A stretch of 36,803 nt of DNA from a virus. The notes beneath the pieces are model-generated. The model was not told the origin of the DNA. It saw only the letters and a program-made list of their open reading frames with translations, and ran no database searches. This document shows, piece by piece, positions 24,214 to 31,995 of this stretch. The position numbers were made by a program, and so were the translations under genes. The DNA lies in the IMG/VR virus record IMGVR_UViG_3300020601_000030, positions 1-36,803 of that record; one strand, written 5' to 3'. The stretch's first letter is position 1; every line of letters starts with the position of its first letter.

Positions 24214-25713
24214 ATGCAAAAATTAAAATCTTTTCAACAATTTGCTACGGAAGTTCAAATTTCTAATACTAGAAAAATTGAAGAAGAAGCAATCGCAAAA
24301 AGAAGCAATGAAGCAGAAACGTTTAAAAACTTACTCTCTGAATTTAATGTCACTTCTGTTAAAGAATTAACTGAAGATCAAAGATCAGAATTTTTTACCA
24401 AATTAAGAGGTGCTGAAATTAACGAAGCAGTTACACTTATCGAAGAAGGCACAAGAGGGCAATTTGGTAAGATTGATAAAAAAGGAAATATTGTTTCTGT
24501 TTATACTCACTATGATTCTTACCCAGAGAATATGTTGCCTTTGATCAAAAAAGGTTACAAAGGCGGTAAAAACGTAGATGATGTAATTGCTAAAGGCGAT
24601 AGCTCTGGTTTAGAGGCTTCTGTAGATAAAATGAATTTCTACGGAGATAAAAATGCAATGACACCGTCAAAGGGTTCGATCTCAGATGTTTCTAAATATT
24701 TAAGAGATGTAGCTAATAACGGTGGAGCAGAATTTGTTTACCTTTGGGACGAAGCTAACAAAGAATGGTTAATGGCAGACATTTATGGTAATGGTTACGA
24801 TGAATTAGTACCAGCATTTGAATCTGTTTCAGTTTCTGTAAACGAAGCTATTGCAGTACAATTTAAAAGAGACGCTAAGAAAGTTGTTACAGTTTACAAT
24901 AATCTATTTGCAAAAAAATTAACTGACTTTGGTGCAATGTCTAACGAATCGGTGTTAGGTTGTATTAAGTACTTATTTGAAATGGCAATGGAAGACGCAA
25001 ACTTCTCAAGAGAAGGTTTTGCAATTTCTAAAAACATTAAAGGTGCAATTTCTTCATATGAAGTAAAAATGCCAGGATTAGGTGGATACTACATTAAAAT
25101 AGGAGCAACTACAACAAAGAGAATTTTAGATCAATACTATTCAGATATCGCTAATGCAGCAGGATGGTCGGGTATTGGTATCGTTGAAGGTACTGCACTT
25201 TATTTACAACAAATCAAACAAGAAGCTGCAGGGCAATCTTTGTTAAACGCATTTAACATGTTTAATGAATCTACTGTCGTAGAAGATGGTGAACTACTTT
25301 GTGAAGCAACAGTTGAAATGGATGCAATGAACCCTGAAGATAAGGACTTTTTAAAATTCTTAAAAAAGAATAAAGTTGAAATCATAGATACAATGATGGA
25401 CGGTCCAGCTGGAGGTCATCCAGTTATTACAATGCAAGGAAAGAGAAAAGATCTTGAAAAGGTTCTTGCTGATGGCGAATACGGATGGGACGATCCAAGT
25501 TTAGCTGAATATATCGAAGAGTCTAAAGTAAACGAAGCTGAAGTTAATTCTGATGAAGAATTTAATGAATATGCAATAACAGTTTTACAAAAAGCATTTG
25601 GTGAAGATTATGATGAGGCTAAAGCAAAAAAAGTAATTGATGGAATTTTAGCTAAAGCTGATGGAGATTATGGCGTAGCAGTAGGTATGTTGACTAGCTC
25701 ATTAGGATCATAA
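24214..25713 (+). CDS. Capsid-targeted or prohead-core-like protein (499 aa)
   Basis: It starts MQKLKSFQQFATEV, which fits the K-x-aromatic-x-x-F-x-x-E capsid-targeting pattern, followed by [LI]xE-type sites (IEEE25 and, further on, LIEE). The middle contains 'GKIDKKGNIVSVYTHYDSYP' and 'FVYLWDEANKEWLMADIYGNG', which look like a small beta fold, and then a helical region. A long acidic helical region ends in 'AFGEDYDEAKAKKVIDGILAK' and 'DYGVAVGMLTSSLGS', a C-terminal pattern I associate with phage head/core-type proteins. The most likely role is an internal head or prohead-core component. The enzymatic content, if any, is unknown. The gene follows uvsW and heads a run of tagged genes. Confidence 0.62.
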   Translation: MQKLKSFQQFATEVQISNTRKIEEEAIAKRSNEAETFKNLLSEFNVTSVKELTEDQRSEFFTKLRGAEINEAVTLIEEGTRGQFGKIDKKGNIVSVYTHYDSYPENMLPLIKKGYKGGKNVDDVIAKGDSSGLEASVDKMNFYGDKNAMTPSKGSISDVSKYLRDVANNGGAEFVYLWDEANKEWLMADIYGNGYDELVPAFESVSVSVNEAIAVQFKRDAKKVVTVYNNLFAKKLTDFGAMSNESVLGCIKYLFEMAMEDANFSREGFAISKNIKGAISSYEVKMPGLGGYYIKIGATTTKRILDQYYSDIANAAGWSGIGIVEGTALYLQQIKQEAAGQSLLNAFNMFNESTVVEDGELLCEATVEMDAMNPEDKDFLKFLKKNKVEIIDTMMDGPAGGHPVITMQGKRKDLEKVLADGEYGWDDPSLAEYIEESKVNEAEVNSDEEFNEYAITVLQKAFGEDYDEAKAKKVIDGILAKADGDYGVAVGMLTSSLGS

Positions 25714-25734
25714 TAAAAACAAGATACATATCTT

Positions 25735-27021
25735 ATGAAGATCTACAATAATTTTGAACAGTTTGTAACTGAGAGATTACATTCAAATATAAAAGAAGCT
25801 TTAATTTTAGAAGGTGGAGCTGCCGGTCACATGGCACATCCATTTGATGATAAGTCATTAACATTCGCAGATTTTAAAGCTCTTATAGAAGCTGGTTTAA
25901 GCGGTGAACTTAATTTTGAAGAGGACGCTACTGAAAAAACTGACGGACAAAATGTATTCGCAACTATTCAAGATGGTGAAGTTAAGTTTGCTCGTAATAA
26001 AGGTGAACTTATAGCACCAATGGATCTTCCAACATTTAAACAAAAATTCGACGGCCATGCATCTGCAATGGTTGAAGAAACTTTTAAATTTGCTGCAGAA
26101 GATTTAGCCAATGCATTAATTAAATTACCAGCTAAAGTTCAACAAGAAGTATTTGAAAATGGTCTTAATTGGATGAATATGGAATTGATCTATTCTAAAA
26201 ATCCAAACGTAATCTATTATGACAGAGATATTATTCAATTTCATGGTATAAAAAAGACAGATGGCAATGGTAATATAATTGGTGAAGATAGTAAACCTGC
26301 ATCAGTAATAGCAAAAGCGTTAGAGTCTGTTAAAGCAAATGTCGGTAAAACATTTACTATAATTCCGCCTCAAATAATTAAATTAGGCAAGGATCTTAAT
26401 TTTGAAGAAAATAAAAATAAATTTATCAAGAAGGTTGAAGCACTCCGCGACAGATATAATTTGACAGACGCTGATGAAGTTAGCCGCTATCATGAAATGT
26501 GGTGGAGAGAAACTATAGATTCAAATTTTCCAGATTTAACACAAGATCACAAAGAAGGTTTATTATTAAGATGGGCATATGGTGATAAAAAGACTCTAAA
26601 TCTAAGATCATTAGATAAAGATCTTGGTAAAGAAAAAGCATCTTTAATTAAAAAGTTTGACAAAGAGGATGTGAAAAAGAAATATAAAGAGAACATTAGA
26701 CCGTTTGAAGATCTTTTCTTAGAGTTAGGTTCTATTATTTTAAAAAATGCATCTAATTTTGTTGCGGCCTCACCAGACGCTGAAATGCAAAGATTACATA
26801 ATCAAATTAGAACTGAGGCTGAAAAAATTAAAAAAGGCGGATCAATTGATCAAATACAAAAAGTCGAAGCTGAATTAGCTAGATTAGAAAGAATAGGTGG
26901 AATTGATTCAATTATGCCAACCGAAGGTATTGTCTTTGTATATAAAGGTAAGACTTTTAAATTAACAGGAACATTTGCTGCAATTAACCAGCTTATGGGT
27001 ATTATTAAGTACGGAAGATAA
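25735..27021 (+). CDS. Ligase-like nucleotidyltransferase with capsid-targeting N-terminus (428 aa)
   Basis: The N-terminus MKIYNNFEQFVTERL fits the capsid-targeting pattern, followed by a good protease-type site at LILE26/GG. Ligase-superfamily motifs are then present: motif I 'EKTDGQNV' (Lys68-x-Asp-Gly71, the adenylylated lysine), 'ARNKGEL' shortly after, 'NMELIYS' (about 148-154), motif IV 'EGIVF' (Glu397-Gly398) and motif V 'KTFKLTG' (Lys409). This is the layout of ATP-dependent RNA/DNA ligases and related nucleotidyltransferases; RNA ligase seems likelier because no OB-fold domain follows motif V. The domain has a long helical insertion (about 215-380) between motifs III and IV. The next gene carries a second, degenerate ligase-like domain. 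Confidence 0.7.
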   Translation: MKIYNNFEQFVTERLHSNIKEALILEGGAAGHMAHPFDDKSLTFADFKALIEAGLSGELNFEEDATEKTDGQNVFATIQDGEVKFARNKGELIAPMDLPTFKQKFDGHASAMVEETFKFAAEDLANALIKLPAKVQQEVFENGLNWMNMELIYSKNPNVIYYDRDIIQFHGIKKTDGNGNIIGEDSKPASVIAKALESVKANVGKTFTIIPPQIIKLGKDLNFEENKNKFIKKVEALRDRYNLTDADEVSRYHEMWWRETIDSNFPDLTQDHKEGLLLRWAYGDKKTLNLRSLDKDLGKEKASLIKKFDKEDVKKKYKENIRPFEDLFLELGSIILKNASNFVAASPDAEMQRLHNQIRTEAEKIKKGGSIDQIQKVEAELARLERIGGIDSIMPTEGIVFVYKGKTFKLTGTFAAINQLMGIIKYGR

Positions 27022-27031
27022 ACAATATAAC

Positions 27032-28879
27032 ATGGCATTACAAAACTTAAGAACATATTTTCAATCTACCAATATCAATGATTTCCAATCAATGTTAGAT
27101 TTACCATGTGTAGTATCTGAAAAAATACAAGCATCTTCTTTTCATGTAAAGAAAACATCGACAGGATTCCAGTATTATAAAAGCGGCTCTAAGCAGGCTA
27201 TGGATAAAGTAGATAGAACGATGGTTAAATACTATGAAAATGCTATCAATTATTTTGGAACTATCATAAAGGAAGTGACAGAAGACATGCCACTTGATTG
27301 GAAGTTTGGATTTGATTACATGATAGACAATAAAACAGTGGATATAGAATATGAAGCTCTGCCAAAAAACAACTTAATATTAACACATATTCAAATATTA
27401 AATCCTAATAACGATACTCAAATTAAAAAAGTAATTAGAGATCCACAAATTTTAAATAAGTGGGCAGATAAATTGGGTGTACAGAGACCTCCAATTATTT
27501 TCCAAGGTAAATTACAAGAAAATCAAAAGAAAGATTTAGTAAATCTTTTAGCCATATCAGATTCTGATTTTTCTATTAAATATAAAGATCAATCATTTAC
27601 TAGAACAATATATAATATTTTTAATAATGGCCTTACTAATCCAGCATTAAACACATCTTTTGATGATGATATAGATGGATTAATAGTTAATTTTTACGAA
27701 GGTAAAAATCCAAAGAGTTTTAAATTAGAAAGATTTGATAGAAAACCAGCTGAAGATAGAAAACCTTCAGACATGTATCAAATATCTCTATTAGATTTAG
27801 TTGAATATTTAGAAGATTTTGATATATCAAGTGTTAGTTTAGAAGAAGAGGAAGCAGATCTACGATATATTGAATTGATTTCTAGTATATTTAATGCATA
27901 TGTAGAAAAAAACGCATCGAAATACATAGGTACTAATTTTGATTCTGCAGACTTCTCAGATAATAAAGGATTTCAACTCAACACTGTTTTTATAAAAAAC
28001 GAAAAAACAATTTCACTTGTACAAAATAAAGTCCTATCTGAATTATTTAAAATTGCATTAGGCAGTTTTAGAAAGAGAAGAAACAGAGAAACAGACATTA
28101 TTAATAAAGATTTAATGAAACAAATCAATGATATAGTAGATGTTATTGAATCTATAGTAATGTCAAAAACTAATGAAAACGACGTTATGAACTTTAAAAC
28201 ATATTTACTTAATCAAAAATTACAATATACTGAAAGCCCTATATTAGAAGGACTTACAGTTAAATATCCAGAACATGGTAAAACACCAGTTAACATGTTT
28301 GTTGGTCGTTTCCAACCATTCACTTTGGGTCATGCTAAAGTAGTTGAGACTATTCACAAACAAAACGGATATCCAGTAGTAATCTTATTAGTGAAATCAA
28401 AAACTAAGAAAAAAGAAGATGCATTTTCTAGACCTTATGATGAAGAAACTCAGGTTGAGATGTTGAATAGTTTAAAATCTAAATATCCAATTGAAGATGT
28501 TTTTGTAATTCCAACGGGCGGCATTGACACTATGTTTAATGCTATGAGGCCTAAATACGAACCAGTACTTTGGGGAACAGGAACAGATAGAATGAAGAGT
28601 TATGGATTTCAAGTTAACAACCCAGAATATAGAGAAGATTTAGGATGTAGAACCGATTTTGGTCTATTTGAAATTCCAAGAAGTGGTAAAAACATTTCAG
28701 CAACACAGGTTAGAAATGCAATGTTAGATGGCGATGAGAAGCTGTTTAAGAAATTAACTCCTAAAGAAATACATCATATGTATGGTGAGTTAAAGTCTAA
28801 ATTAGAAGACTCTATGGGTGTTGTAGCAGAATCAGATTCTAACACGATGACTTTCGATCAATTTTTAAAGAATATATAA
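27032..28879 (+). CDS. Fusion of degenerate ligase-like domain and NMN adenylyltransferase (615 aa)
   Basis: The ATG at 27032 is chosen, 10 bases after the previous stop; an in-frame ATG at 26975 would add 19 residues inside the upstream gene. The N-terminal half resembles a nucleotidyltransferase: 'VSEKIQASSF' (Lys31, but Ala34 where KxxG has Gly), 'FGFDYM', 'DDDIDGLIVNFYEG' and 'SFKLERF'. The C-terminal half is an NMN adenylyltransferase of NadM/NadR type: 'VGRFQPFTLGH' (about 424-434, the [HT]xGH nucleotide-binding site), 'VLWGTGTDRM' and 'ISATQVRNAM' (555-564, the ISxxxxR site). It should make NAD+ from NMN and ATP. The extreme C-terminus 'TMTFDQFLKNI' resembles the capsid-targeting motif placed at the other end. 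The fusion suggests coupled RNA and NAD metabolism. Confidence 0.75.
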   Translation: MALQNLRTYFQSTNINDFQSMLDLPCVVSEKIQASSFHVKKTSTGFQYYKSGSKQAMDKVDRTMVKYYENAINYFGTIIKEVTEDMPLDWKFGFDYMIDNKTVDIEYEALPKNNLILTHIQILNPNNDTQIKKVIRDPQILNKWADKLGVQRPPIIFQGKLQENQKKDLVNLLAISDSDFSIKYKDQSFTRTIYNIFNNGLTNPALNTSFDDDIDGLIVNFYEGKNPKSFKLERFDRKPAEDRKPSDMYQISLLDLVEYLEDFDISSVSLEEEEADLRYIELISSIFNAYVEKNASKYIGTNFDSADFSDNKGFQLNTVFIKNEKTISLVQNKVLSELFKIALGSFRKRRNRETDIINKDLMKQINDIVDVIESIVMSKTNENDVMNFKTYLLNQKLQYTESPILEGLTVKYPEHGKTPVNMFVGRFQPFTLGHAKVVETIHKQNGYPVVILLVKSKTKKKEDAFSRPYDEETQVEMLNSLKSKYPIEDVFVIPTGGIDTMFNAMRPKYEPVLWGTGTDRMKSYGFQVNNPEYREDLGCRTDFGLFEIPRSGKNISATQVRNAMLDGDEKLFKKLTPKEIHHMYGELKSKLEDSMGVVAESDSNTMTFDQFLKNI

Positions 28880-28881
28880 TA
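28872..28881 (+). promoter_or_regulatory. ATATATAATA element before the 531-aa gene
   Basis: Exact copy of the 10-mer overlapping the stop codon of the NMNAT fusion gene, 20 bases before the next ATG. This is the same arrangement as at 24171. Confidence 0.42.
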
Positions 28882-28901
28882 AAACATATCACACGTAAAA
28901 A

Positions 28902-30497
28902 ATGGATAATAATCAACCACTAGAAGAAAGATATATTACAGTAAAAAGAAAATATACTGAAAATCACCCTGAAAAAACAGTCGGAAAAGCAGCTAAAATT
29001 AGAAATAAAGTTTTAGAGGCTATTAAAGATGGTAAATTAACAAAGGATGAATTTGAGTCAATCGTTAGAGAAATGACTGTAGATTCTACGAGATGGTTGA
29101 GAAGAAACTCCACATATTTCAATGTTAGTGAAGATGGTATTACACTTTCTAAAACAGGTAAAAGAGTTTTAAATGAATTAGCACCCTCTAAAACTGAACT
29201 AGAAATTAATGAAAAAGCTTCGGCATTTAAACAAGCAAATGTTATGGCTGAAGAAATATTCGGTGAATTTGGAATCGCAACACTGGACTATGATCAAATA
29301 TCAAGAGTTATTGATATTAAGAGAGCTGATAAATTAGCTAAGAAATATGGAGAAGATAGTTTTATGGCTTTAACTGAATTAGACATGGAAGAACTTCTTA
29401 ATAAGAACCCAAGATTAGTAAAAGAAAATAAATCAAACAATATGAAATCAAAATTAGTATTTGAAAGTTTCAGTGAATTCGTAGAATCACTATCAACTTC
29501 AACGAACGAATCGACAGAGATGTTAACTGAAGCATTTAAGTCTTCTTTGTTAGCTAGCTTATTTAATAATAAATATGGCAAATTCGATAAAAATTTAGCT
29601 AAAGCATTCTATGGTACAGCTAAAGTAAAAATGGACTTAATTGAAGATGAAGATCTTTTAACAGTTGATCCTCAAACGGCTTATAAAAACAAACAGGCTG
29701 ACACAATTATTTTCTATTTATCAGATACACCTAAAGAGAATCCTCATGCACCTAGCGATGCATGGACCGATCATAAGTGGATCCCAGGTGAAGGCTACTT
29801 ATTAGCGGTTGCTTCTGGTGATAATGCATTCTATACTTCTGTATGGGGTGGAGGCCATTTTAGTCGCGGTAACAGAGAAAGGGCACTGAAAAAAGTAGAC
29901 AATGGTTCAACTGACTCTATTGGTATTTCTAAGAAGTACAAAGGATGGGACGGAACAGGTCTTTATAACGTAAAAAGAATTGCTGAAGTTGCAGATAGAG
30001 CTATTATTTTAAATATGGCACTTTTAAGACAAAAGTATTCTTCTGATGGTCAAAGAGACGCAAGAGCTGCTGCTAAAAAGGGTGCAATTGCATTTAAGTC
30101 ACATAAAGACTTTAAGAAAGAAAACATGGACAGATATCACCAAATTTTAGCTAATAAGGCGGCTTCTTTACCATTAGATGAAATGGTTGCAGGCGCTATT
30201 GAATCTCTAACTACTCAAATTAAAGACGGTTTAACTAAAGGTGAAAAAGGACGTTATGATGATATTATCATTGGTCGTAAAGCAAATGGTAGCGAAGCTA
30301 GATTAAGAGATGCTTCTAATCATATGTCAAGCATCTTAGACGATTATAATAGATATGTTAGTTATATTGCACAGGCTGAAGAGTCAGAAAAACAATATGG
30401 TGACAGAGAGTCTTACTACGAAAGAGAATCTAAGAACTATGCTAAGAACATTAAAGATAAGATCAATCAGATTGAATCATTTGACTATGTCTGGTAA
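28902..30497 (+). CDS. Two-part protein with internal capsid-targeting motif (531 aa), unknown
   Basis: Residues 1-180 form a basic helical region (KRKYTENHPEKTVGKAAKIRNK and onward) that looks like a small DNA-binding or scaffold domain. At Met181 the text restarts as 'MKSKLVFESFSEFVESL', a capsid-targeting-like motif, followed by a protease-type site at MLTE/AF (about residue 210). The remainder has 'ADTIIFYLSD', 'WIPGEGYLLAVASGDNAFYTSVWGGGHFSRGNRERALKKV' in parts, and a helical, Lys/Glu-rich C-terminus ending 'NQIESFDYVW'. The arrangement looks like a fused pair, or one gene with an internal start that makes a tagged shorter product. No function is recognised. The bounds of the ORF are firm. 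Confidence 0.6.
   Translation: MDNNQPLEERYITVKRKYTENHPEKTVGKAAKIRNKVLEAIKDGKLTKDEFESIVREMTVDSTRWLRRNSTYFNVSEDGITLSKTGKRVLNELAPSKTELEINEKASAFKQANVMAEEIFGEFGIATLDYDQISRVIDIKRADKLAKKYGEDSFMALTELDMEELLNKNPRLVKENKSNNMKSKLVFESFSEFVESLSTSTNESTEMLTEAFKSSLLASLFNNKYGKFDKNLAKAFYGTAKVKMDLIEDEDLLTVDPQTAYKNKQADTIIFYLSDTPKENPHAPSDAWTDHKWIPGEGYLLAVASGDNAFYTSVWGGGHFSRGNRERALKKVDNGSTDSIGISKKYKGWDGTGLYNVKRIAEVADRAIILNMALLRQKYSSDGQRDARAAAKKGAIAFKSHKDFKKENMDRYHQILANKAASLPLDEMVAGAIESLTTQIKDGLTKGEKGRYDDIIIGRKANGSEARLRDASNHMSSILDDYNRYVSYIAQAEESEKQYGDRESYYERESKNYAKNIKDKINQIESFDYVW
29442..29495 (+). other. Possible internal start with capsid-targeting motif
   Basis: An in-frame ATG at 29442 codes MKSKLVFESFSEFVESL. 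The upstream sequence (AAATAAATCAAACAAT) is A-rich, like the leaders of genuine starts in this window. Initiation here would make a 351-residue product starting with the tag. Confidence 0.35.
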
Positions 30498-30549
30498 ATT
30501 TAAAAAAGTATTCTTTGAGTATTGGATTAAACCATGGTACTCATTATAA
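30487..30549 (+). CDS. Possible 20-aa micro-ORF
   Basis: ATG at 30487 overlaps the end of the 531-aa gene and the frame stops at 30547-30549, giving a short basic/aromatic peptide (MSGKFKKVFFEYWIKPWYSL). The peptide is amphipathic and aromatic-rich. It could be real or chance, and no leader signal supports it. Confidence 0.2.
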   Translation: MSGKFKKVFFEYWIKPWYSL

Positions 30550-30565
30550 TTAAAAGATAAAAATT

Positions 30566-30859
30566 ATGAAACACATAAAACTATTTGAACAATTCATTAA
30601 CGAAGAAAAAATCAACGTTAAGAAAGAAGTTAAGAGACTTAAAAAAATGGGATACGATGCTTCAGAATGGGGCGATGGTATCATGATTGATGGCGTAGAT
30701 GCTCCAAACTCGAATTACGATGGAAAGGTAACAATGTCTTGGGATTCTGAAGAAGGTATTTATAGCGATGATAACAGATACGCTGGAGACGATCATAGTT
30801 ATGATAAATTTTTGGATATTGTTGAATACCCAACAGACACTGAAGGTGAGTGGGAATAA
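30566..30859 (+). CDS. Small acidic protein with capsid-targeting-like N-terminus (97 aa)
   Basis: It starts MKHIKLFEQFINEEK, very close to the pattern MK-x-x-x-F-x-x-F-I-x-E, with an INE13 protease-type site. The remainder is acidic (Asp/Glu/Ser/Tyr-rich) with 'MGYDASEWGDGIMIDGVDAP' and 'TMSWDSEEGIYSDDNRY'. There is no enzyme motif. A small internal head protein is the simplest reading. The ATG is preceded by an A-rich leader (AAAAGATAAAAATT). The following gene starts 14 bases downstream. Confidence 0.6.
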   Translation: MKHIKLFEQFINEEKINVKKEVKRLKKMGYDASEWGDGIMIDGVDAPNSNYDGKVTMSWDSEEGIYSDDNRYAGDDHSYDKFLDIVEYPTDTEGEWE

Positions 30860-30873
30860 AATAAAAGCAAACT

Positions 30874-31680
30874 ATGCCAAGTACGAGTAAATCACAGCAA
30901 CGACTAATGGGACAAGCTTACGCTTATAAAAAGGGTGAGTTAAAGTCTAGTGAAGTTAGTGCTGAAATAAAAGAATTGGCAGATAGTATGACACTTAAGC
31001 AACTAAAAGACTTTGCAAGCACAAAACATGATGGTTTACCAGAAACGGTAGACGAAGCATTTATCGGACCGTTTGTATTTAATGATAGTATGTCAGATGA
31101 AGAATTACTAGGAATGTATAACGGAGCATTAGATGGTTATGCTAATTATGCTAAAGGAATGCACTATGCTAAATCCGATTATAAGAAAGCTTATCAAGAA
31201 ATTGAAAAGATCTTAAAGAAGAGAGGTGTTGCAGTAGACGAAAACATAACCCCTGCTAATTTAACAGGTATGGGTCCAGTAGTTTTACCAAATAATGGTA
31301 CAGTTGGATCGGGCGATGTACCAGCTGGATCAGGCGACGCAGAAGAAGAATACAAGAAGAAGAAAAAGAAAAGAAAAGAAATGAAACATTTAACTACATT
31401 TGAAGCATTTACATTTGACTATCAAGGTACAGATATTAGAAATCCTTTTACAGACGAGACTGCAAGAATGGATGTAGATCCAAATAGCTATTATGGAAAA
31501 GACTACGCGAAATCGGACATTAAAAAGATTGTCGATGCAAGTGAAGCTTTTATTGCTAAATACACTGAGTGGAAAGATTATGCACCATTAGACGCTGACG
31601 AAGATTTACATGCAGATTTTAGCGATTATGTTAAATCATCACTTGATGAATTAGTGAAAATAGTTAAAAAACACGGATAA
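30874..31680 (+). CDS. DUF3008-like N-terminus joined to a capsid-targeting-like segment (268 aa)
   Basis: The N-terminus 'MPSTSKSQQRLMGQAYAYKKGEL' in parts matches the small basic phage/bacterial family DUF3008 (SKxQQRxMGxAxAxKxGE), and 'KQLKDFASTKHDGLPETV' is the usual continuation in phages. A helical part (about 70-130), a Gly/Pro-rich linker (NNGTVGSGDVPAGSGDAEEE) and a run of Lys/Arg (about 159-168) follow. Met170 then starts 'MKHLTTFEAFTFDYQG', a capsid-targeting-like segment, and a helical C-terminus. An internal start at 31381 could make a separate 99-residue product. It is the last gene before a strong terminator, so it ends the tagged-gene operon. Function unknown. Confidence 0.6.
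   Translation: MPSTSKSQQRLMGQAYAYKKGELKSSEVSAEIKELADSMTLKQLKDFASTKHDGLPETVDEAFIGPFVFNDSMSDEELLGMYNGALDGYANYAKGMHYAKSDYKKAYQEIEKILKKRGVAVDENITPANLTGMGPVVLPNNGTVGSGDVPAGSGDAEEEYKKKKKKRKEMKHLTTFEAFTFDYQGTDIRNPFTDETARMDVDPNSYYGKDYAKSDIKKIVDASEAFIAKYTEWKDYAPLDADEDLHADFSDYVKSSLDELVKIVKKHG
31381..31413 (+). other. Possible internal start with capsid-targeting-like motif
   Basis: In-frame ATG at 31381 after an almost pure A/G leader, coding MKHLTTFEAFT. The purine-rich upstream run (AAGAAAAGAAAAGAA) could favour ribosome binding but also codes the Lys tract, so the evidence is ambiguous. Confidence 0.3.
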
Positions 31681-31703
31681 CTTAAAACTTTTTAAAAATA
31701 ATT

Positions 31704-31734
31704 AAGCCCGCATTTTTTTATGTGGGCTTTTTTT
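31704..31734 (+). terminator. Rho-independent terminator after the tagged-gene operon
   Basis: Stem AAGCCCGCAT (31704-31713) pairs with ATGTGGGCTT (31720-31729), one G-T wobble, loop of six T, followed by seven T ending at 31734. It ends the operon that closes with the 268-aa gene. Confidence 0.88.
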
Positions 31735-31769
31735 GGTATATTAGTAGAGTATTTAAAAGGTAAAAGATA
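31719..31769 (+). repeat. Terminator-leader cassette, copy 1 (51 bp direct repeat)
   Basis: The 51 bases from the terminator 3' arm through GGTATATTAGTAGAG and AAAAGGTAAAAGATA are identical to 31945-31995. The repeat spans a terminator arm, an AT-rich candidate promoter and a Shine-Dalgarno-like AAAAGG, so each copy appears to end one transcript and start the next. Confidence 0.9.
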
Positions 31770-31774
31770 CAGAT

Positions 31775-31912
31775 ATGAAAAAGCAAGAACATAAATTACA
31801 ACAAACTCAGTTTACTATACAAGAGATATGGCAAGCTATGAGAGGTAATGTGTATAAGAGTAAGAAGCATTATACTCGAAAAAATAAACATAAGAATAAA
31901 GATTGTTCGTAA
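31775..31912 (+). CDS. Small basic protein (45 aa) between two terminators
   Basis: ATG at 31775, stop TAA at 31910-31912. The product starts MKKQEHKLQQTQFTIQEIW, continues with AMRGNVYKSKKHYTRKNK, and ends with CS. It is strongly basic with a short helical N-half, as in small nucleic-acid-binding phage proteins. AAAAGG lies 12 bases upstream of the ATG, in the repeat cassette, and supports the start. Both sides are bounded by terminators, so it is a one-gene transcript, perhaps early-expressed. Function unknown. Confidence 0.7.
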   Translation: MKKQEHKLQQTQFTIQEIWQAMRGNVYKSKKHYTRKNKHKNKDCS

Positions 31913-31930
31913 CTTCTTTAAAAATAATAG

Positions 31931-31960
31931 AGCCCACATTTTTTTATGTGGGCTTTTTTT
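31931..31960 (+). terminator. Rho-independent terminator after the 45-aa gene
   Basis: Stem AGCCCACAT (31931-31939) pairs perfectly with ATGTGGGCT (31946-31954), loop of six T, then seven T to 31960. Near-copy of the terminator at 31704. Confidence 0.9.
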
Positions 31961-31995
31961 GGTATATTAGTAGAGTATTTAAAAGGTAAAAGATA
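31945..31995 (+). repeat. Terminator-leader cassette, copy 2 (51 bp direct repeat)
   Basis: Identical to 31719-31769 and offset by 226 bases. Here the cassette runs directly into the ATG at 31995, with AAAAGG 8 bases before it, which suggests the repeat includes the ribosome binding site. Confidence 0.9.

Noticed and set aside
26975-27031. Upstream ATG giving 19 extra residues on the NMNAT fusion
   Set aside because: It lies inside the ligase-like gene. The ATG at 27032 follows that gene's stop by 10 bases and starts a typical N-terminus.
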